64,000 nt of DNA, taken from contig NZ_FOAF01000004.1 of NCBI RefSeq assembly GCF_900109575.1, forward strand, positions 124,001-188,000. The letters are read 5' to 3'. Below the pieces are notes generated by a model. That model was not told where the DNA came from. It saw only the letters and a list, made by a program, of their open reading frames with translations, and ran no database searches. This DNA is from Olivibacter domesticus. Lineage in GTDB: Bacteria; Bacteroidota; Bacteroidia; Sphingobacteriales; Sphingobacteriaceae. Below are positions 42,812 to 52,724 of the stretch, one piece after another (within the stretch, counting starts at the first letter, position 1; each line of letters opens with the position of its first letter). Position numbers and translations under genes: made by a program.

Positions 42812-44923
42812 ATGACCAAATTTTTTTTAGGAATACTCTTATGCTTTATTGTAGCTACAAGTTGCAATTCAAGTAAAAATCAAACCGACAACAAATGGTC
42901 GGCACAAAATCCCTTTTACAAAGAAAGTGACCTTCCCTATCAAGCTCCTGATTTTTCCAAAATCAAAATCACTGATTTCCGTGCTGCATTTGACCAAGGT
43001 ATGAAAGATCATCTGGAGGAGATTGAAAAAATAGCAACGAACAAAGAGGAAGCAACTTTCGAAAACACGCTGACCGCTATGGAGAAAAGCGGCGCGTTGT
43101 TAACCCGTGTAAACAATGTATTCAACTTGCTTACAGGTGCGAACACAAATGATACCCTTCAGCAAATAGAAGCAGAAATAGCACCTAAGCTTGCTGCCCA
43201 CGAGGATGCTATCACTTTCAACGATAAGCTGTTTAAACGTATCGAAAAAATTTATACAGATAAAAGTCAGCTTAAATTAGATGCAGAGTCGGATCGGTTG
43301 GTCGACTATTATTACCAAAAGTTTGTACTAAATGGGGCCAAATTATCAGAAAATGACAAGAGTAGTTTGAAAAAGCTAAATGAAGAAGAGGCCACTTTAA
43401 GTGCAAAATTCACCAATCAGCTCCTCGCTGCTACCAAAGCAGCGGCCTTAAGTGTTGACGATCAAACATCATTGGAGGGGCTTAACGACGGAGATTTAGC
43501 CGCTGCACACAAGAATAACAGCTGGACGCTTTCCTTACAAAATACCACACAACAACCTGCTCTTCAATCATTGAAGAAGCGAGAAACTCGCAAAGAGTTA
43601 TTCGATAAATCTTGGAATCGAGCAGAAAAGGGTGATAAAAATGATACCAGAAGTGCCTTAGCACGGATCGCCGAAATAAGAGCGAAAAAAGCGAACCTCA
43701 TTGGTTTTGACAACTATGCAGCTTGGAAACTACAAAACCAAATGGCCAAAAATCCAGCGATTGTAGAAAAATTTCTATCCGACCTAGTGCCTGCGGCAAC
43801 GGCTAAAGCAAAAAAAGAAGCCTTGGATATACAGGGAGTAATAGACAAGGATAAGGGCGGGTTTCAATTAGCAGCGTGGGATTGGGATTATTATGCTGAA
43901 AAGGTTAGGAAAGCAAAATTTGATCTAGATGAGCAACAGATTAAACCCTATTTTGAGCTCAATAAAGTATTGGAAGATGGTGTGTTTTATGCTGCTAAAT
44001 TGCTTTACGGTATCACTTTTAAAGAAAGACATGATATACCGGTATATCAACCAGATGTACGCGTATTTGAAGTTTTTGAAGAAAATGGAACAAGTATAGG
44101 CCTCTTTTATGGAGATTATTTTAAAAGAGACAATAAGTCGGGCGGTGCATGGATGAGTAATTTAGTAGATCAATCTAAATTATTAGGTACGAAGCCCGTT
44201 ATTTATAACGTATGTAATTTCACCAAACCCGCTGCCGGTCAAGCTGCTCTTATCAGTTTTGATGACGTAACCACCATGTTTCACGAGTTTGGACATGCAC
44301 TACATGGTCTTTTTGCCAACCAGCAATATCCTAGCCTTTCCGGAACCAGTGTAGCACGCGATTTTGTAGAATTCCCTTCACAGTTTAATGAACATTGGGC
44401 ATTGGAATCACAAGTGTTTAGTCACTATGCTAAGCACTATCAAACAGGTGAATCGATGCCGCAGGAGTTAGTAGAAAAAATAAAAAAAGCAGGAACCTTT
44501 AATCAAGGTTATGCGCTTACGGAGCAGCTCGCATCTGCAAGCGTAGATATGTCTTGGCATACGAGAAAGCCTGGTAATGAAATAACTGGAAGTGCAGTAG
44601 ATTCATTTGAAAACCAAGCATTAGTTGACAAGAAACTTAATCTGCCGCAGGTTCCACCTAGATATCGTTCCAGCTATTTTCTCCATATATGGGGCAATGG
44701 CTATGCCGCAGGCTACTATGCGTACTCTTGGACGGAAATGTTGGACCATGATGCTTTTTCATGGTTCGAAGAGAATGGCGGGTTGACACGCAAAAACGGT
44801 CAGCGTTTCCGTGATATGATTCTTTCTAAAGGGAATACAGAAGAATATGCTAAGTTATTCAAGACCTTCAGAGGGCATGATCCAGATATTCAACCAATGC
44901 TAAAAAACAGAGGTTTAAAATAA
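42812..44923 (+). CDS. dcp: M3-family metallopeptidase, peptidyl-dipeptidase Dcp-like lipoprotein
   Basis: This 703-residue zinc peptidase is made as a lipoprotein: MTKFFLGILLCFIVATSC has a lipobox with Cys18. The M3 catalytic domain holds the zinc motif MFHEFGHALHGLF (H491, E492, H495) and the third ligand region GTSVARDFVEFPSQFNEHW. SYFLHIWGNGYAAGYYAYSW near the C-terminus is typical of Dcp. The family removes dipeptides from peptide C-termini. The size is normal. It stands alone on the plus strand between two minus-strand operons, sharing a terminator with the convergent DUF5107 gene. Confidence 0.93.
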   Translation: MTKFFLGILLCFIVATSCNSSKNQTDNKWSAQNPFYKESDLPYQAPDFSKIKITDFRAAFDQGMKDHLEEIEKIATNKEEATFENTLTAMEKSGALLTRVNNVFNLLTGANTNDTLQQIEAEIAPKLAAHEDAITFNDKLFKRIEKIYTDKSQLKLDAESDRLVDYYYQKFVLNGAKLSENDKSSLKKLNEEEATLSAKFTNQLLAATKAAALSVDDQTSLEGLNDGDLAAAHKNNSWTLSLQNTTQQPALQSLKKRETRKELFDKSWNRAEKGDKNDTRSALARIAEIRAKKANLIGFDNYAAWKLQNQMAKNPAIVEKFLSDLVPAATAKAKKEALDIQGVIDKDKGGFQLAAWDWDYYAEKVRKAKFDLDEQQIKPYFELNKVLEDGVFYAAKLLYGITFKERHDIPVYQPDVRVFEVFEENGTSIGLFYGDYFKRDNKSGGAWMSNLVDQSKLLGTKPVIYNVCNFTKPAAGQAALISFDDVTTMFHEFGHALHGLFANQQYPSLSGTSVARDFVEFPSQFNEHWALESQVFSHYAKHYQTGESMPQELVEKIKKAGTFNQGYALTEQLASASVDMSWHTRKPGNEITGSAVDSFENQALVDKKLNLPQVPPRYRSSYFLHIWGNGYAAGYYAYSWTEMLDHDAFSWFEENGGLTRKNGQRFRDMILSKGNTEEYAKLFKTFRGHDPDIQPMLKNRGLK

Positions 44924-44931
44924 AAACAATA

Positions 44932-44964
44932 AATTCCCGAGCGAATAATCAATGCTCGGGAATT
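44932..44964. terminator. bidirectional terminator hairpin
   Basis: AATTCCCGAGC (44932-44942) pairs perfectly with GCTCGGGAATT (44954-44964), followed on the plus strand by ATTTT. It lies 8 bp after the M3 peptidase stop and 15 bp beyond the stop of the convergent gene at 44980. Confidence 0.85.
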
Positions 44965-44979
44965 ATTTTCTATTCTTTT

Positions 44980-47900
44980 CTAAAACAAGCGCTCATCTTC
45001 TTTACGAGCCGTTAAACTAATAATCTGTTTTACATCGACCTCCGCATCATGCTGTAGCCTCTCCAACATTGGCGCAATTTTGGTTTTTACTATCGGGTCC
45101 TTTTGACTTTCAAACCATCTCTTTCCCAACAAATTTGCCTCATCATTTCTACCTAATTTCTTATAAGCAGCAACCTGAAGCAGTGTTGCAGCAGCAGTAG
45201 GATTTATGTTACTTTCTGCTATCTTTAGCAATAGTTTTTGATATTCTTGTTTATTTCCCATTTTCCTATTTAGCTCCGCGTCTATCCAATCAATAACTCT
45301 TTGGTCTTTCATCTCTTCATATGGCTCACCAACACCTAAATTTATAGGCCAAGCTTTTGCCTCTACAAGTTTTGAGCGTGCTAGGGTATATTTCTTATCG
45401 TCTAAAGCTTGGATGGCTAGCATTAGCTTGACTTCTTCATAGTATTTATGACCGGCCGTTGCTCCCTCAAAGGGTAAAATATGTATGTGTTTTAGCACAT
45501 TATCTGCCTCCAGATAGTCATGGTTTAATATCAATATTCGAACGTAATCCATTCCAATAATATAATTAGCTGGATTTGCCTCATAATAAGGCTTCAGCTC
45601 CTCCAGCGCCTGCTCGTACATCTTTTTATTGCTTAAGGATCTTGCCAGCAATTGTCCATACCTCCATTCCTTATTGTCTATTTTAACAGCCTGTTCTAGA
45701 TCTTTCAGCTGCCTATCTCTGTATTGCTCTTCGGTCAGTCGAGCCCTCAATATGTAAAATGGCGCAAAGTCTACCGCTTTCGTTACTTTGCTCAATAACT
45801 GGAATGCCTGGGTCTTATTATTTCTAAAAGATTGGATTAACGCTAACAGGTAAGATGGTCGCCATGAGGTATCTTCCTGAAGAGCCCAATTCAGCACTTC
45901 GGCGCTTTCTTCCCTAAATGGAAAAATCTGCTGCATATCCGCTTTTTGTGCCAATTCCAACCATTTCTGCTTCTCTTCATCTCGATCTTTATTAAGCCAA
46001 GCAAGCCAGTATATTACTTCTGCATTTTTAGGTGCTAAGTCCAATACCGCTACGGCTGTTCGATGCTGCTGAAGATTTGCATACCAAATTGCCAGTTCAA
46101 GAAAAGTTTGTACAGGCATTTCATTGCGAATCAAGGAGACAAAAAGCTCCTTTGTATGACTGTCCCTTTTCTCTAAATATTGCTCGAAACGTACAAAATG
46201 ATTTAGCGGATCTATTCTTAAAATGTCTTTTTCTACCGAACTCTTAAGTTCTTTTAAATTAAGGAGGCGAGCATTGAGGTATTGTAATTGTAAGGCTTCT
46301 ATATTCACTTGATTATTTTTCAAGGCTCTCCCGGCATAATCAAGAGACTTGATAATATCGCCTTTACGCACATAACATTTACTTAAAGCCGTGTACGCGG
46401 CAGCCTGCATTCCGGGATCAAGTGAAGCCACTTCAAAACCATCGAGGGCATCATATGTTTTTCCAAGTTTCGTCGAAGCAAGCCCATAATAGTAATTGGC
46501 TTCAGCGTGATAGGTATCCACACTTAATGCCCTTTGCATATAAAAAAAGACCGAATCATATGCCATATGAAACCACTGTAGCTTGGCCATCTCCACGAGC
46601 GATGGCACAAAATAAGCTTCCTTGCTTAAAGATTGCCTTATTTTAGGTTTCGCATCAGAATAATTCCTAAAACGCATCAGGTCTCTCCCTTGCAAATATA
46701 ACCCATAAGCGGTAGCAGTATCTACATTGGTGGGCGCATCTAAGGGCCTATGTAAAGCTTTATTACTTTCTACACCACTAAAATTTAAAACTGTTCCTTG
46801 CAATTTCAATTTCGTTGCTATTTCGTTAGACGGTAATACCACTTCTTCACGAAACATTTGTCCGACGGCAAGCTTGACATATTTAGCAGCAATGATTTCG
46901 TTCTCGTCATTATAAAGAAACAAACTGTCATTTATTGAACAGTTAGGGTTCAGTTTTATCTGCACCTTATTAGCTTGCTGCGTGATGGCAAAAGTTCCCA
47001 GCAAGTTTGCCCCTACTGGTTTCCCTATATTTTTATAAGGATACCAATATTCTGTCCATGTATCACTTTGGTAGGGAGCAAAACCTAACTGCTTAAAGGG
47101 TGTAAAATTACTCTCAAAAACATTTTGATTAAAAAGTCGTCCACTTTGAATCTCCACATATTGTCCACTTTTATCGGTCAGCAACGTTTCCCATATTTTT
47201 CCTTCGCCCGACTGTGCCCAAAGAAAAATCTTTTTACCTAATTTGTCCTCTCTATCCGCATAACGTACCATTCCATAATCATGATCTTTCCAATAAGCGC
47301 TAAAATAATTGCTATGAGTGCCCAACACATGATAAGATTTGGAACCTTCAAAATTGTTTTGTGCGTAAAAAGAAAGGTCACGACCATTACTATCTAAAGG
47401 CCAAGCATGACTATCGCCATCGTGGCCAATATAGTGATTACCAGGGTAAATAAACTGCAAGTCATCACCAGCTGGGACGCCTAAATTCATCCAGGTATAA
47501 TAAGGCTGTTCAACGGGATTCGTATTACTCCAAAAGGATCTCGTAGCAAAAAAAGCTTTGTCTTTTTCTAGTTTTATTTCCAATACCCATCGTGTCCTTG
47601 TTAATAAATCAAGCGTACTAATGAAGCAACTAACGCTGCCGTCTTCATTTGTTTTCGTGAGATAGTCAACAGGCGTTGAAGTGTTCGGTGTATGTCCAAT
47701 AATGCCATAATTTGCCTCAATTCCACCACTCGTCCATGGCCCTCGCATAGCAATATCCCTAAATTTCACGACACCATTATTATAGAGAAAATCTCTTTGC
47801 GCTTTTTTATCAAAGGCCGTCCAGATTTTCCCTCCTATCTCGGGCATAATCTGCACCTTAATAAAATCATTCTCCAACTCTACTACTTTCCAATCCCTTT

Positions 47901-48087
47901 GTACAGGCTTATCTGTAAATCCGTCAAACCTATAATATGGATAGATTTTCGCTGTAGAAGGTATAGGATCTGGATCAGAGAACGGATAGGTGGTATAGGT
48001 TTTCGTTGTCTCTTTGATTGTTGCGGCCTGTTGAGCTCCTAAAGCAAGAGGCAAGCATATTAAAGTTATAAAAATAGGCTTCATCAT
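44980..48087 (-). CDS. DUF5107 domain and TPR-repeat exported protein
   Basis: The start is placed at the double ATG 48087/48084 because a signal peptide follows directly (MMKPIFITLICLPLALGAQQ). An ATG at 48201 adds 38 residues with no signal. The mature part begins with a DUF5107 domain over roughly the first 350 residues (FIKVQIMPEIGGKIWTAFDK, GPWTSGGIEANYGIIGHTP), whose fold resembles aldose mutarotase-like sugar-binding domains. TPR-type repeats fill the rest (EANYYYGLASTKLGKTYDAL). Such proteins accompany carbohydrate loci, but no reaction is proven. It is the last gene of the sigma/FecR/SusCD locus, 125 bp after the DUF6067 gene. Confidence 0.8.
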   Translation of the reverse strand: MMKPIFITLICLPLALGAQQAATIKETTKTYTTYPFSDPDPIPSTAKIYPYYRFDGFTDKPVQRDWKVVELENDFIKVQIMPEIGGKIWTAFDKKAQRDFLYNNGVVKFRDIAMRGPWTSGGIEANYGIIGHTPNTSTPVDYLTKTNEDGSVSCFISTLDLLTRTRWVLEIKLEKDKAFFATRSFWSNTNPVEQPYYTWMNLGVPAGDDLQFIYPGNHYIGHDGDSHAWPLDSNGRDLSFYAQNNFEGSKSYHVLGTHSNYFSAYWKDHDYGMVRYADREDKLGKKIFLWAQSGEGKIWETLLTDKSGQYVEIQSGRLFNQNVFESNFTPFKQLGFAPYQSDTWTEYWYPYKNIGKPVGANLLGTFAITQQANKVQIKLNPNCSINDSLFLYNDENEIIAAKYVKLAVGQMFREEVVLPSNEIATKLKLQGTVLNFSGVESNKALHRPLDAPTNVDTATAYGLYLQGRDLMRFRNYSDAKPKIRQSLSKEAYFVPSLVEMAKLQWFHMAYDSVFFYMQRALSVDTYHAEANYYYGLASTKLGKTYDALDGFEVASLDPGMQAAAYTALSKCYVRKGDIIKSLDYAGRALKNNQVNIEALQLQYLNARLLNLKELKSSVEKDILRIDPLNHFVRFEQYLEKRDSHTKELFVSLIRNEMPVQTFLELAIWYANLQQHRTAVAVLDLAPKNAEVIYWLAWLNKDRDEEKQKWLELAQKADMQQIFPFREESAEVLNWALQEDTSWRPSYLLALIQSFRNNKTQAFQLLSKVTKAVDFAPFYILRARLTEEQYRDRQLKDLEQAVKIDNKEWRYGQLLARSLSNKKMYEQALEELKPYYEANPANYIIGMDYVRILILNHDYLEADNVLKHIHILPFEGATAGHKYYEEVKLMLAIQALDDKKYTLARSKLVEAKAWPINLGVGEPYEEMKDQRVIDWIDAELNRKMGNKQEYQKLLLKIAESNINPTAAATLLQVAAYKKLGRNDEANLLGKRWFESQKDPIVKTKIAPMLERLQHDAEVDVKQIISLTARKEDERLF

Positions 48088-48212
48088 TGGAATATAATTT
48101 ATTAGCAGCATGTTTAGAAACCTGACAGCATCGTGCATCAGGAAATTGTAAATCATCACATCAGTCAAATTGCAATGGAGCGGGGAAATACCCTCCTCCA
48201 CTGCAAAACCCC

Positions 48213-51212
48213 TTACTGTATAATTAATAGACAGCCCTTGTTCTTAGCAACGTGAATTGGTTGGCTCAGTTTAAAACGCTGAGCAGTTTGAAAATCAACT
48301 ATAGCAGGCGCTTGTATGCTGGCCTTTGCTGGATCGATCCTAAGCTTTTTCCAGTCAATTAGTAAATCAACGTCTACATCTTCGTTCGCCCAAGAAGCGA
48401 TGGAAACCATTACGCTCCCTTCCTTCTTATAGATTGTTGCCAACACATCCTTGCGATTCACTTTTATCGGATTATCCTCCACCCAATAACCTATCATGCT
48501 TGAGCCCTTTATGCCAAAGTCGTCCCATACTTTCCAAAGACCCTGTGGCCCACTTTTCTGATAGGGTAATCTATTCGTCATCCCATAAACCATCCCTCTC
48601 CAAGGGTTACCACCATCTTGCAACATCTCCCCCATTAAACCAAAAGGAATACCACTTACCTCCGTTAGAAAAAAGTCTGGCTGATTATTTTCATAGTCGA
48701 AATACTCACCAAACCATAAGCGGTTGATGTAAGGGAAATGTTCCAAATAAAGATTTGCACTATTGTTAAATCCATCACGTTCATTGTATTGATTAGCCGA
48801 ATGCAGATCTATCAATCCAGGATGCCCCGCCTTCGTCATCACCCGCTTGATACGTTTCATCGTTACCCGATCAAAGGCGACATCATCCAAATAAATACCG
48901 TCAATACCCACATTATCCACGAGCCAGTTCATACCTTCAACATAGTAGTTGTGCCAACGGTTCATACCACTATTAATAATCGCTGCATCTTTATAATAGG
49001 GTACAAACCATGCCGCGATGTAGTCCTCATGAACATGCTCCTGTAACCAAGAATACCCCTTGCCCGGTCCCTTCGAAAATACCTCATGGCCTAGACTTCT
49101 AAGCGGGTATAATTCATACAGCCTATTAGATACTTCTCTAACCGTATTATAGATCTTCACTTTTAGGCCAAGCCGGTGGGCAGAGTCGATATAGCTCTTC
49201 ATCTCTTTGGTGGCGATAAATGGATAGTTAATATAAGGATTTAGCGCGTTTCCGTGATGAATATTGATCACATTCGCACCACTTTCTTTAACCGTATCAA
49301 CTGGCTTATATGCATGAAAATATCGATCGTTCCATTGTGCATTGGTATTTAGCGCATGGAAGGGTGTAATTAATAAATTAAAATTATAATATAAGGTATC
49401 GCCTTTTATCATCCTTCGTTCTCCGCTATAGCTGTTCACTAACATAGAAGATCCCTTTACGCCAACGTCAATACCACCCTTATTTTCATTGCCCCACGAA
49501 TGCGGTAATAGCAATGGTTTTTGCAAATAGAAATTGGTATTCAGCGGCCGCGAGTATTTTTCATCTCGTAATGAAAACTGAATACCTGCATTTACATTTC
49601 CGAGCCATGCCCCATCTTGATTTTTCTTTGCTACATCCCATTTCCAAGAAACCTTATCCGGCCGGTAACCGCCTTTTAAGCCTAAACCCATTATATAGGT
49701 AGCCATATCTTGCTTATAAGGGATATGCATTGCAATATCTTGCAGTGAAACGTCTTTCAATGCTATAACTTTAACCGTATAATTTAGAAAGCCGTCAAAC
49801 TCCAGCGATGCGCTCACTTCCATTTGCAACTCGTCTGCGCTACTGATGCTCTTCCATGACACCGTACCGGGTTCTCTTTTTGTAAAAGAAAAACCCTTCG
49901 TTTTGAGGTTAATGTCTTTCTTATCCTCCAGTCGCAAGAAGTGAAAATGTATCGGTTCAAACAATATATTATTCGCTTTATCAGAAACCCCGGTCATTTC
50001 AGGCGTAAAAAAAGTTTGAATCTGTTTCGGGAACCCATTCGCTGCTAGCATCACTTTTCTACCTAATAGCGTTACCGCTGTATCCCCTTCAACTTGAAGC
50101 GGAGTATAGGGTTTTATAACGGTATTTTCTTGTGCCAAAGTCGAATTTAGCCAAGGCAGGCGCGTCATTTTCCAGGGTTCGTTCGTCCCCCCATTGAATG
50201 CTAGCGAATCAATGACCTTCAGTTGAATGCGTATTTCTTTTGTCGGGCCATTAGCAGGCTTCACTGTTAGGGTACCATCGTATGTTCCTGATTTCGTTTT
50301 CTCAGGGATTTTTATCCCGTACCAGAAGGCCTGTACTTGTTTCTTAGGTATGGCCACTTGCATCTTCATTTTATCGCCTGTATAGCTTACACCTTCTGTA
50401 TTGAGACAATCAAATGAACCTTCATCAATAATTTCTCCTGTAGCACTCTTTAATGCAGAGCAGGAAATCCGTACATCTTTTAAATCGGTTTTCATTGGCC
50501 ACACGCCTAGTTGGAAGGAGCAGTACTCCCCTCGTTTGGCCGCTCCAGTGAAAAAACTGTTATCTCGTTTTGGATCCGTCCACCTTTTAGGAATATGATG
50601 GCTCATCTTAATTGGAAATTCACCAGTCTCTGGGAATACATAATAAGCTGCCTGATCGCGTGTGTTTAAAAATTCTTTCACCTCTTCCTGCGTAGCAAGT
50701 ACCTCCATCGGATCGTTACTATTGAAATCGTCCACCGCATCGAAACGTACAATTTTTGCTTCATTTTTCACCCCATTAGCATTCTTCGGCGCATCATTAA
50801 GCAAAGGCATATCAGATCTTTTCAGGTATTCTGCATCAGGATAATATTTACTCCTTCCGCCCAAATGATAGGGCAAATAATAAACATAATAAACGCCCGG
50901 TCCAGAAATTGCATCAAAGAGAATAACACCTTCTTCCTGCGCCATTGAAATATAAGACGATGGCGTTATTTTACGATTTGTTGAGCTATCCACGATAATA
51001 ATCTGCTGATCATTCGCTACACGTAGATTTCTCCAGGGAATAACGGCTTTGACAAGTTTAGCTGTTCCATTTACCAACAATACTGCGCGTTGATTTCCTA
51101 AAGAATCTGCGTCCCAACGTGCTTGTTGAGGTGGATATATATGTTGTGCATTGGCAGCGAATAGGTTTAATACACAAGCAATAATTAGTAAAAATTTTGT
51201 TTTAGTATACAT
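48213..51212 (-). CDS. glycoside-hydrolase-like exported protein (DUF6067/GH123-like)
   Basis: This 999-residue secreted protein has a signal peptide (MYTKTKFLLIIACVLNLFAANAQ). Beta-rich domains occupy the first roughly 600 residues, including FCSFQLGVWPMKTDLKDV-like text (here YCSFQLGVWPMKTDLKDVRI) that recalls GH123-type sandwich domains. A TIM-barrel-like part follows at about 640-930, with VGIDGIYLDDVAFDR (near 770), where the Asp pair could be catalytic, and NLYLEHFPYINRLWFGEYF. A small beta domain closes the protein. It fits the DUF6067 glycoside-hydrolase-like group, whose substrates I do not know. It follows the arylsulfotransferase-like gene by 8 bp. Confidence 0.75.
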   Translation of the reverse strand: MYTKTKFLLIIACVLNLFAANAQHIYPPQQARWDADSLGNQRAVLLVNGTAKLVKAVIPWRNLRVANDQQIIIVDSSTNRKITPSSYISMAQEEGVILFDAISGPGVYYVYYLPYHLGGRSKYYPDAEYLKRSDMPLLNDAPKNANGVKNEAKIVRFDAVDDFNSNDPMEVLATQEEVKEFLNTRDQAAYYVFPETGEFPIKMSHHIPKRWTDPKRDNSFFTGAAKRGEYCSFQLGVWPMKTDLKDVRISCSALKSATGEIIDEGSFDCLNTEGVSYTGDKMKMQVAIPKKQVQAFWYGIKIPEKTKSGTYDGTLTVKPANGPTKEIRIQLKVIDSLAFNGGTNEPWKMTRLPWLNSTLAQENTVIKPYTPLQVEGDTAVTLLGRKVMLAANGFPKQIQTFFTPEMTGVSDKANNILFEPIHFHFLRLEDKKDINLKTKGFSFTKREPGTVSWKSISSADELQMEVSASLEFDGFLNYTVKVIALKDVSLQDIAMHIPYKQDMATYIMGLGLKGGYRPDKVSWKWDVAKKNQDGAWLGNVNAGIQFSLRDEKYSRPLNTNFYLQKPLLLPHSWGNENKGGIDVGVKGSSMLVNSYSGERRMIKGDTLYYNFNLLITPFHALNTNAQWNDRYFHAYKPVDTVKESGANVINIHHGNALNPYINYPFIATKEMKSYIDSAHRLGLKVKIYNTVREVSNRLYELYPLRSLGHEVFSKGPGKGYSWLQEHVHEDYIAAWFVPYYKDAAIINSGMNRWHNYYVEGMNWLVDNVGIDGIYLDDVAFDRVTMKRIKRVMTKAGHPGLIDLHSANQYNERDGFNNSANLYLEHFPYINRLWFGEYFDYENNQPDFFLTEVSGIPFGLMGEMLQDGGNPWRGMVYGMTNRLPYQKSGPQGLWKVWDDFGIKGSSMIGYWVEDNPIKVNRKDVLATIYKKEGSVMVSIASWANEDVDVDLLIDWKKLRIDPAKASIQAPAIVDFQTAQRFKLSQPIHVAKNKGCLLIIQ

Positions 51213-51220
51213 GACTATTA

Positions 51221-52714
51221 TTAATTGGCTCTTATGTATTTATTCCATAATGTCGTGGGCACGTATTCCGCCCTGTAGGGAATAAAATAGGCGTTCAACT
51301 CCCAAAACACTTTCCCGTCTTTATCCGTGATAAGCACTCCTCCAGTTTTAGAGCTCGTTTGTAATATTTTTTCGTTCGGTAACAAATAGGCACTCCCCAT
51401 CCTTGCAGTATACTGCTTCTTAGGAATAGCTGCATTAATTTTCGCAGTAGCGATCATGCCAACAGTATCAAGCGTAAAAGATAGCGCACGCGAGCGCTTA
51501 TTTACCGTGGCGGTATCTTTGGGAGAGAAGTCACCATTATCAAATAACATCAGATCTCCATCTTGATTGATATGAGGAGCATGCTGAAAATAAAAATAAC
51601 TTTTCTCATCCATTTTGAAATCTCCTCCTTTTCCAAGTTTCCATACAATCTTACCGTTCTTTGGATTTACTTTCCATACTTGGTTTTCGATCGGTGAGGA
51701 GATCAGATAGTTACTATCTGTATCGAATGAAATGGTATTAAAATGAAAGCGATCGTGCTTGAGACTATCCATTCGCGTATCCTTAGCAATATCCCACACA
51801 TCCCAGGCCGACCATTTTTTTAGTACTTTACCCTCGGTATCCATTACCATAACGGCGTCACCCCAGAGGGTATCTTGTGCCAAGCCTTTCCCATTAAGAT
51901 CCCACAATTTAAAATCTCTCACCACACCGACGATATGGTTGGCCTTGTCCATGCGGAGATCATGATGCATGATAATCCCTTTCTTTTCGAGGTTTATTCT
52001 CCACAACACTTTCCCTGTTAAATCTATTTCCACTAATTCTGTTCCTCCTACAAATCCTGTTTTTCCACTTCGCAAGTAATATCCGGCGTTTCTTTTTACT
52101 TTGCTGCTTGTTTGAGGTTTATTAAACTCATCCTTACTTGCGGGAGCTAATAAAGCCAAGATAGTTCCTCTAGGTGTAATGGATGCTACCCGTACGCCAA
52201 GCTTGCTGTCTTGCCAATACCATCTAATCGCCCCTTTGCCATCAACCATTGCAATATAACCAGGGTATCCCCTGTAACAAAGCATCACTAATCCGTTCCC
52301 CAACGCTTTTTCATCATGGGGATTATGCTCTTTGATCCAATCGTGTATCATCCAGGGAGATTGTTTCCTCGTTTGAAAAGTCATCACTTTTGATTTCACA
52401 TCAAAGGCACGGTCCAAAATCACTTGATAATGATAGGTTGACCCCGCTTCCAAAAGCAATAAATGAATAGTATGCTCTTTTCGATCACTGGCTACTGGTG
52501 TTTTAAAATGTTGAGAGGACCCCTCTTTCCAATACTCAACATAAAGCTTTGCAGATTTATTCAGTGTAACCTGAATATCCTCTTTGATTGCCGAGTTATC
52601 TGGTGAGCTAAGGGCTATATTAATAATGGAAACAGCACTACTGTAAAAATAGTAGCTAATGTATCCGATAGCCGCTATACTAACTAATATGACAATAAAC
52701 CTGACCTTTTTCAT
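51221..52714 (-). CDS. arylsulfotransferase (ASST) family protein
   Basis: The start is placed at ATG 52714 (MKKVRFIVILVSIAAIGYIS...), which gives an N-terminal membrane anchor or signal and leaves 10 bp after the SusD stop. Earlier ATGs would overlap the SusD gene. A beta-sandwich N-domain (AKLYVEYWKEGSSQHF) is followed by a six-bladed propeller. It contains the His-rich active-site loops expected for ASST: IMHHDLRMDKANHIVG, RFHFNTISFDTDSNYL and FQHAPHINQDGDLMLFDNGD. Then come RALSF and RMGSAYLLPNEKILQT. The family moves sulfate between aryl compounds. In a glycan locus the role is unclear: sulfate transfer, or a propeller used for binding. Confidence 0.82.
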   Translation of the reverse strand: MKKVRFIVILVSIAAIGYISYYFYSSAVSIINIALSSPDNSAIKEDIQVTLNKSAKLYVEYWKEGSSQHFKTPVASDRKEHTIHLLLLEAGSTYHYQVILDRAFDVKSKVMTFQTRKQSPWMIHDWIKEHNPHDEKALGNGLVMLCYRGYPGYIAMVDGKGAIRWYWQDSKLGVRVASITPRGTILALLAPASKDEFNKPQTSSKVKRNAGYYLRSGKTGFVGGTELVEIDLTGKVLWRINLEKKGIIMHHDLRMDKANHIVGVVRDFKLWDLNGKGLAQDTLWGDAVMVMDTEGKVLKKWSAWDVWDIAKDTRMDSLKHDRFHFNTISFDTDSNYLISSPIENQVWKVNPKNGKIVWKLGKGGDFKMDEKSYFYFQHAPHINQDGDLMLFDNGDFSPKDTATVNKRSRALSFTLDTVGMIATAKINAAIPKKQYTARMGSAYLLPNEKILQTSSKTGGVLITDKDGKVFWELNAYFIPYRAEYVPTTLWNKYIRAN

Positions 52715-52724
52715 ATAATACATG